From contig CALGLU010000071.1 of NCBI GenBank assembly GCA_937959275.1, forward strand, positions 1 to 34,853: a stretch of DNA of 34,853 nt. Reading direction: 5' to 3'. The position numbers were made by a program, and so were the translations under genes. Of this stretch, positions 33,221-34,853 are shown in pieces (positions within the stretch are counted from its first letter, which is position 1; the number at the start of each line of letters is the position of its first letter). The notes below the pieces were generated by a model, which searched no databases, had not been told where the DNA came from, and saw nothing but the letters and a program-made list of their open reading frames with translations. The stretch comes from an uncultured Saprospiraceae bacterium (GTDB lineage Bacteria > Bacteroidota > Bacteroidia > Chitinophagales > Saprospiraceae).

Positions 33221-34615
33221 TTAAGAATAGCCAATCAATACAGCTACCATTAAAAACACCCAACTAACAACTAAGATCGAAAGCATCAATGGCGCGATAA
33301 ATCTCAACCACCGATCAAAGGGCACCCGACACAGGCTCAGCATCGCAATCAGTCCGCCAAGCGTTGGATTAATCAGATTCGTCACACCATCACCAATTTG
33401 AAATGCGAGTATCGTTGTCTGTCTCGTCAAACCAACTAAATCTCCAACTGGCACCATCACAGGCAAAGTCGCAAGCGCCTGCCCACTCCCAGAAGGGATC
33501 ATCAAATTCATCACACACTGCGCAATAGACATCACAATCGCCGCACCATACAAGGGTAAAGACGTGAGCATCTCTGATAAATTAAAAGCAATGGTATCAC
33601 TGATCTGACCCATTTCCAATATCACTTTGATCGTCGTCGCAAAGCCTACCATAAATGCTCCCGGAGCTACTACGCTAATGGAATTCAACACATCTTCACT
33701 GATCTCACGTGGACTCATCCGTGCAGCAATTCCAGCCGCTATCGCAATCATGACAAATATTGCCGCAATCTCCTGCAAGTACCAATGATGGACAAAAATG
33801 CCATAGAGCATGACTACCATCCCGATCATAAAAATCAAGGCAACTAGCCAATTATTACCAGACATCGTATAGTCTTCAATCTTTTTGGATAGAGTAAAAC
33901 CCTCTTCATCCAAGCCTACACCTAGCCCAGAACTAGGATCTTTTTCAATTTTCTTAAAATACCGTACATTGAATGAGGCCAACAAGGCTAAGCCACAAAA
34001 GCATAAGACAGATCTGAAAGGAGCTCCACTAAACATCGGTAACTCTGCAATTTGATGCCCAGTACCAACTGTGTATGGATTAATCGGAGACAATCCAAAG
34101 CCTACAGTAATCGCAGCAACACACATCCCTGCCGCCAAGATCAAATCGCCTCCCAAGGCTATCGACAACATCGCACCAATTGGCACCATCGCAATATTAT
34201 TCTCATACCCGACTGCGACACCCAACATACCAAACACAAAAGTCATCACTGCAACAATCATATACTTACGCTCTAAACCCAATGTCTTAACAAGTGTCCC
34301 AACCGCATTTTCCACCATCCGCGACTTTTGTAGAATCCCAAACATGATACCACTAGCAAATACGACCCAGATGATATCAGACGCCGTCTTGAAGCCTTTT
34401 GCTAAGGCAACAAACATATCTAAAAAGCTGACTGGCTGTTGTTCTGTATACGCAAAGGTACCCGACATCACCCGCATCCGCCCATCCACTAGCTCTCGCT
34501 CAAATAGGCCGGCAGGCAAAACATAACTCAATATGGTCGCAAACGCAATAATCCCAAATAACATCGACACCGGATGCGGAATTTTTTCGTACCACCTTTT
34601 CCTCACTTCACTCAT
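33221..34615 (-). CDS. YfcC-family (DcuC-like) membrane transporter
   Basis: 464-aa integral membrane protein of the YfcC/C4-dicarboxylate anaerobic carrier family with about 12 hydrophobic segments. Family hallmarks: PHPVSMLFGIIAFATILSYV near the start, GVAVGYENNIAMVPIGAML, FGLSPINPYTVGTGHQIAEL, MNLMIPSGSGQALATLPVM and GDGVTNLINPTLGGL. The two re-entrant GxG/NP motifs probably line the transport path. The substrate is probably an amino acid, peptide or carboxylate, not determinable here. It is transcribed alone toward the ATPase cassette. Confidence 0.88.
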   Translation of the reverse strand: MSEVRKRWYEKIPHPVSMLFGIIAFATILSYVLPAGLFERELVDGRMRVMSGTFAYTEQQPVSFLDMFVALAKGFKTASDIIWVVFASGIMFGILQKSRMVENAVGTLVKTLGLERKYMIVAVMTFVFGMLGVAVGYENNIAMVPIGAMLSIALGGDLILAAGMCVAAITVGFGLSPINPYTVGTGHQIAELPMFSGAPFRSVLCFCGLALLASFNVRYFKKIEKDPSSGLGVGLDEEGFTLSKKIEDYTMSGNNWLVALIFMIGMVVMLYGIFVHHWYLQEIAAIFVMIAIAAGIAARMSPREISEDVLNSISVVAPGAFMVGFATTIKVILEMGQISDTIAFNLSEMLTSLPLYGAAIVMSIAQCVMNLMIPSGSGQALATLPVMVPVGDLVGLTRQTTILAFQIGDGVTNLINPTLGGLIAMLSLCRVPFDRWLRFIAPLMLSILVVSWVFLMVAVLIGYS

Positions 34616-34800
34616 TCAATATTTTTTGGGAAGATAACACGGGGAGATGAAATTTAAATCAAAATGAAAATTTTAATAAAAATGTTTAGGTCACAGTCAG
34701 TCAAGTGTCCATAGCCACTTTCTACTATCTACTATCCACTGATGTCTCATGAAATACGTTGACAAGAAAAGTGTTGATAATTTTTCTAAAATTACAATAT

Positions 34801-34853
34801 ATGTCAAAGAAAAAGAGACAAAAGTACAGCGAAGCGTTTAAAAAAGAGAAAGT
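34801..34853 (+). CDS. IS3-type transposase OrfA, 5' end only
   Basis: The first 17 codons read MSKKKRQKYSEAFKKEK, the typical opening of an IS3-family OrfA helix-turn-helix protein (KYSxxFKxExV). The gene is cut by the window edge. A possible left terminal repeat begins at TGATGTCTCATGAAATACG (34740), but the partner end is outside the window, so the boundary is a guess. An -AT-rich leader of about 60 bp precedes the ATG. Confidence 0.7.
   Translation, partial: MSKKKRQKYSEAFKKEK

Overview
The window looks like a chromosomal segment of a Bacteroidota bacterium, most likely a saprospirian or similar marine/aquatic lineage. The evidence is a PorP/SprF type IX secretion protein, a TonB-dependent receptor with a carboxypeptidase-like N-terminal domain, a LolD ATPase, tail-fibre-type S74 chaperone and 'GCT..YDP....DDGSC' modules on secreted proteins, an AT-rich composition, and Bacteroidota-type -7 promoter boxes (TAnnTTTG). 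No rRNA, tRNA or CRISPR array was recognised.

Layout. 1-672: non-coding, with two back-to-back MITE-like units bounded by a 20-bp terminal inverted repeat. 673-3384: secreted zinc metalloprotease. 3387-5157 (minus): 3-mercaptopyruvate sulfurtransferase behind an NlpC/P60-like protein that lacks the catalytic cysteine. 5329-6342: PorP/SprF. 6355-7524 (minus): secreted thioredoxin-fold protein. 7618-11083 (minus): surface-polysaccharide cluster (FkbM methyltransferase and two GT4 glycosyltransferases). 11378-13415: lolD plus a DUF389 membrane protein. 13408-14826 (minus): DASH-type cryptochrome. 14894-16312: overlapping lipoprotein, SCO1 and cytochrome c genes, a copper/cytochrome-oxidase type set. 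16309-19529 (minus): rpe then a TonB-dependent receptor. 19701-19877 (minus): a short orphan HicB-like gene. 20158-20940 (minus): PolB-type 3'-5' exonuclease. 21084-22079: membrane-anchored coiled-coil protein with a terminator.

The right half: 22210-25347 carries DUF2452, VWA and MoxR-like AAA+ genes, a chelatase-like ATPase/VWA pair. 25675-28197 (minus): sulfatase lipoprotein and ArgE-type deacetylase, the latter preceded by a 12-bp tandem repeat. 28596-29807: secreted protein with a C-terminal S74 chaperone, with a clear promoter and terminator. 30270-31388: Tat-exported PLP aminotransferase. 31702-33144: AAA+ ATPase with a C-terminal PD-(D/E)XK-like domain, exactly framed by two copies of a palindromic repeat. 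33221-34615 (minus): YfcC-family transporter. 34801 to the edge: start of an IS3-type transposase.

The strongest candidate for something undescribed is the ATPase cassette at 31652-33188. Its start codon touches one palindromic repeat, its stop codon lies in the other, and the outer arms form an 18-bp inverted repeat with one mismatch. Next are the paired MITE-like units at the left edge, whose internal hairpins show compensatory base changes, and the cysteine-less NlpC/P60 protein.
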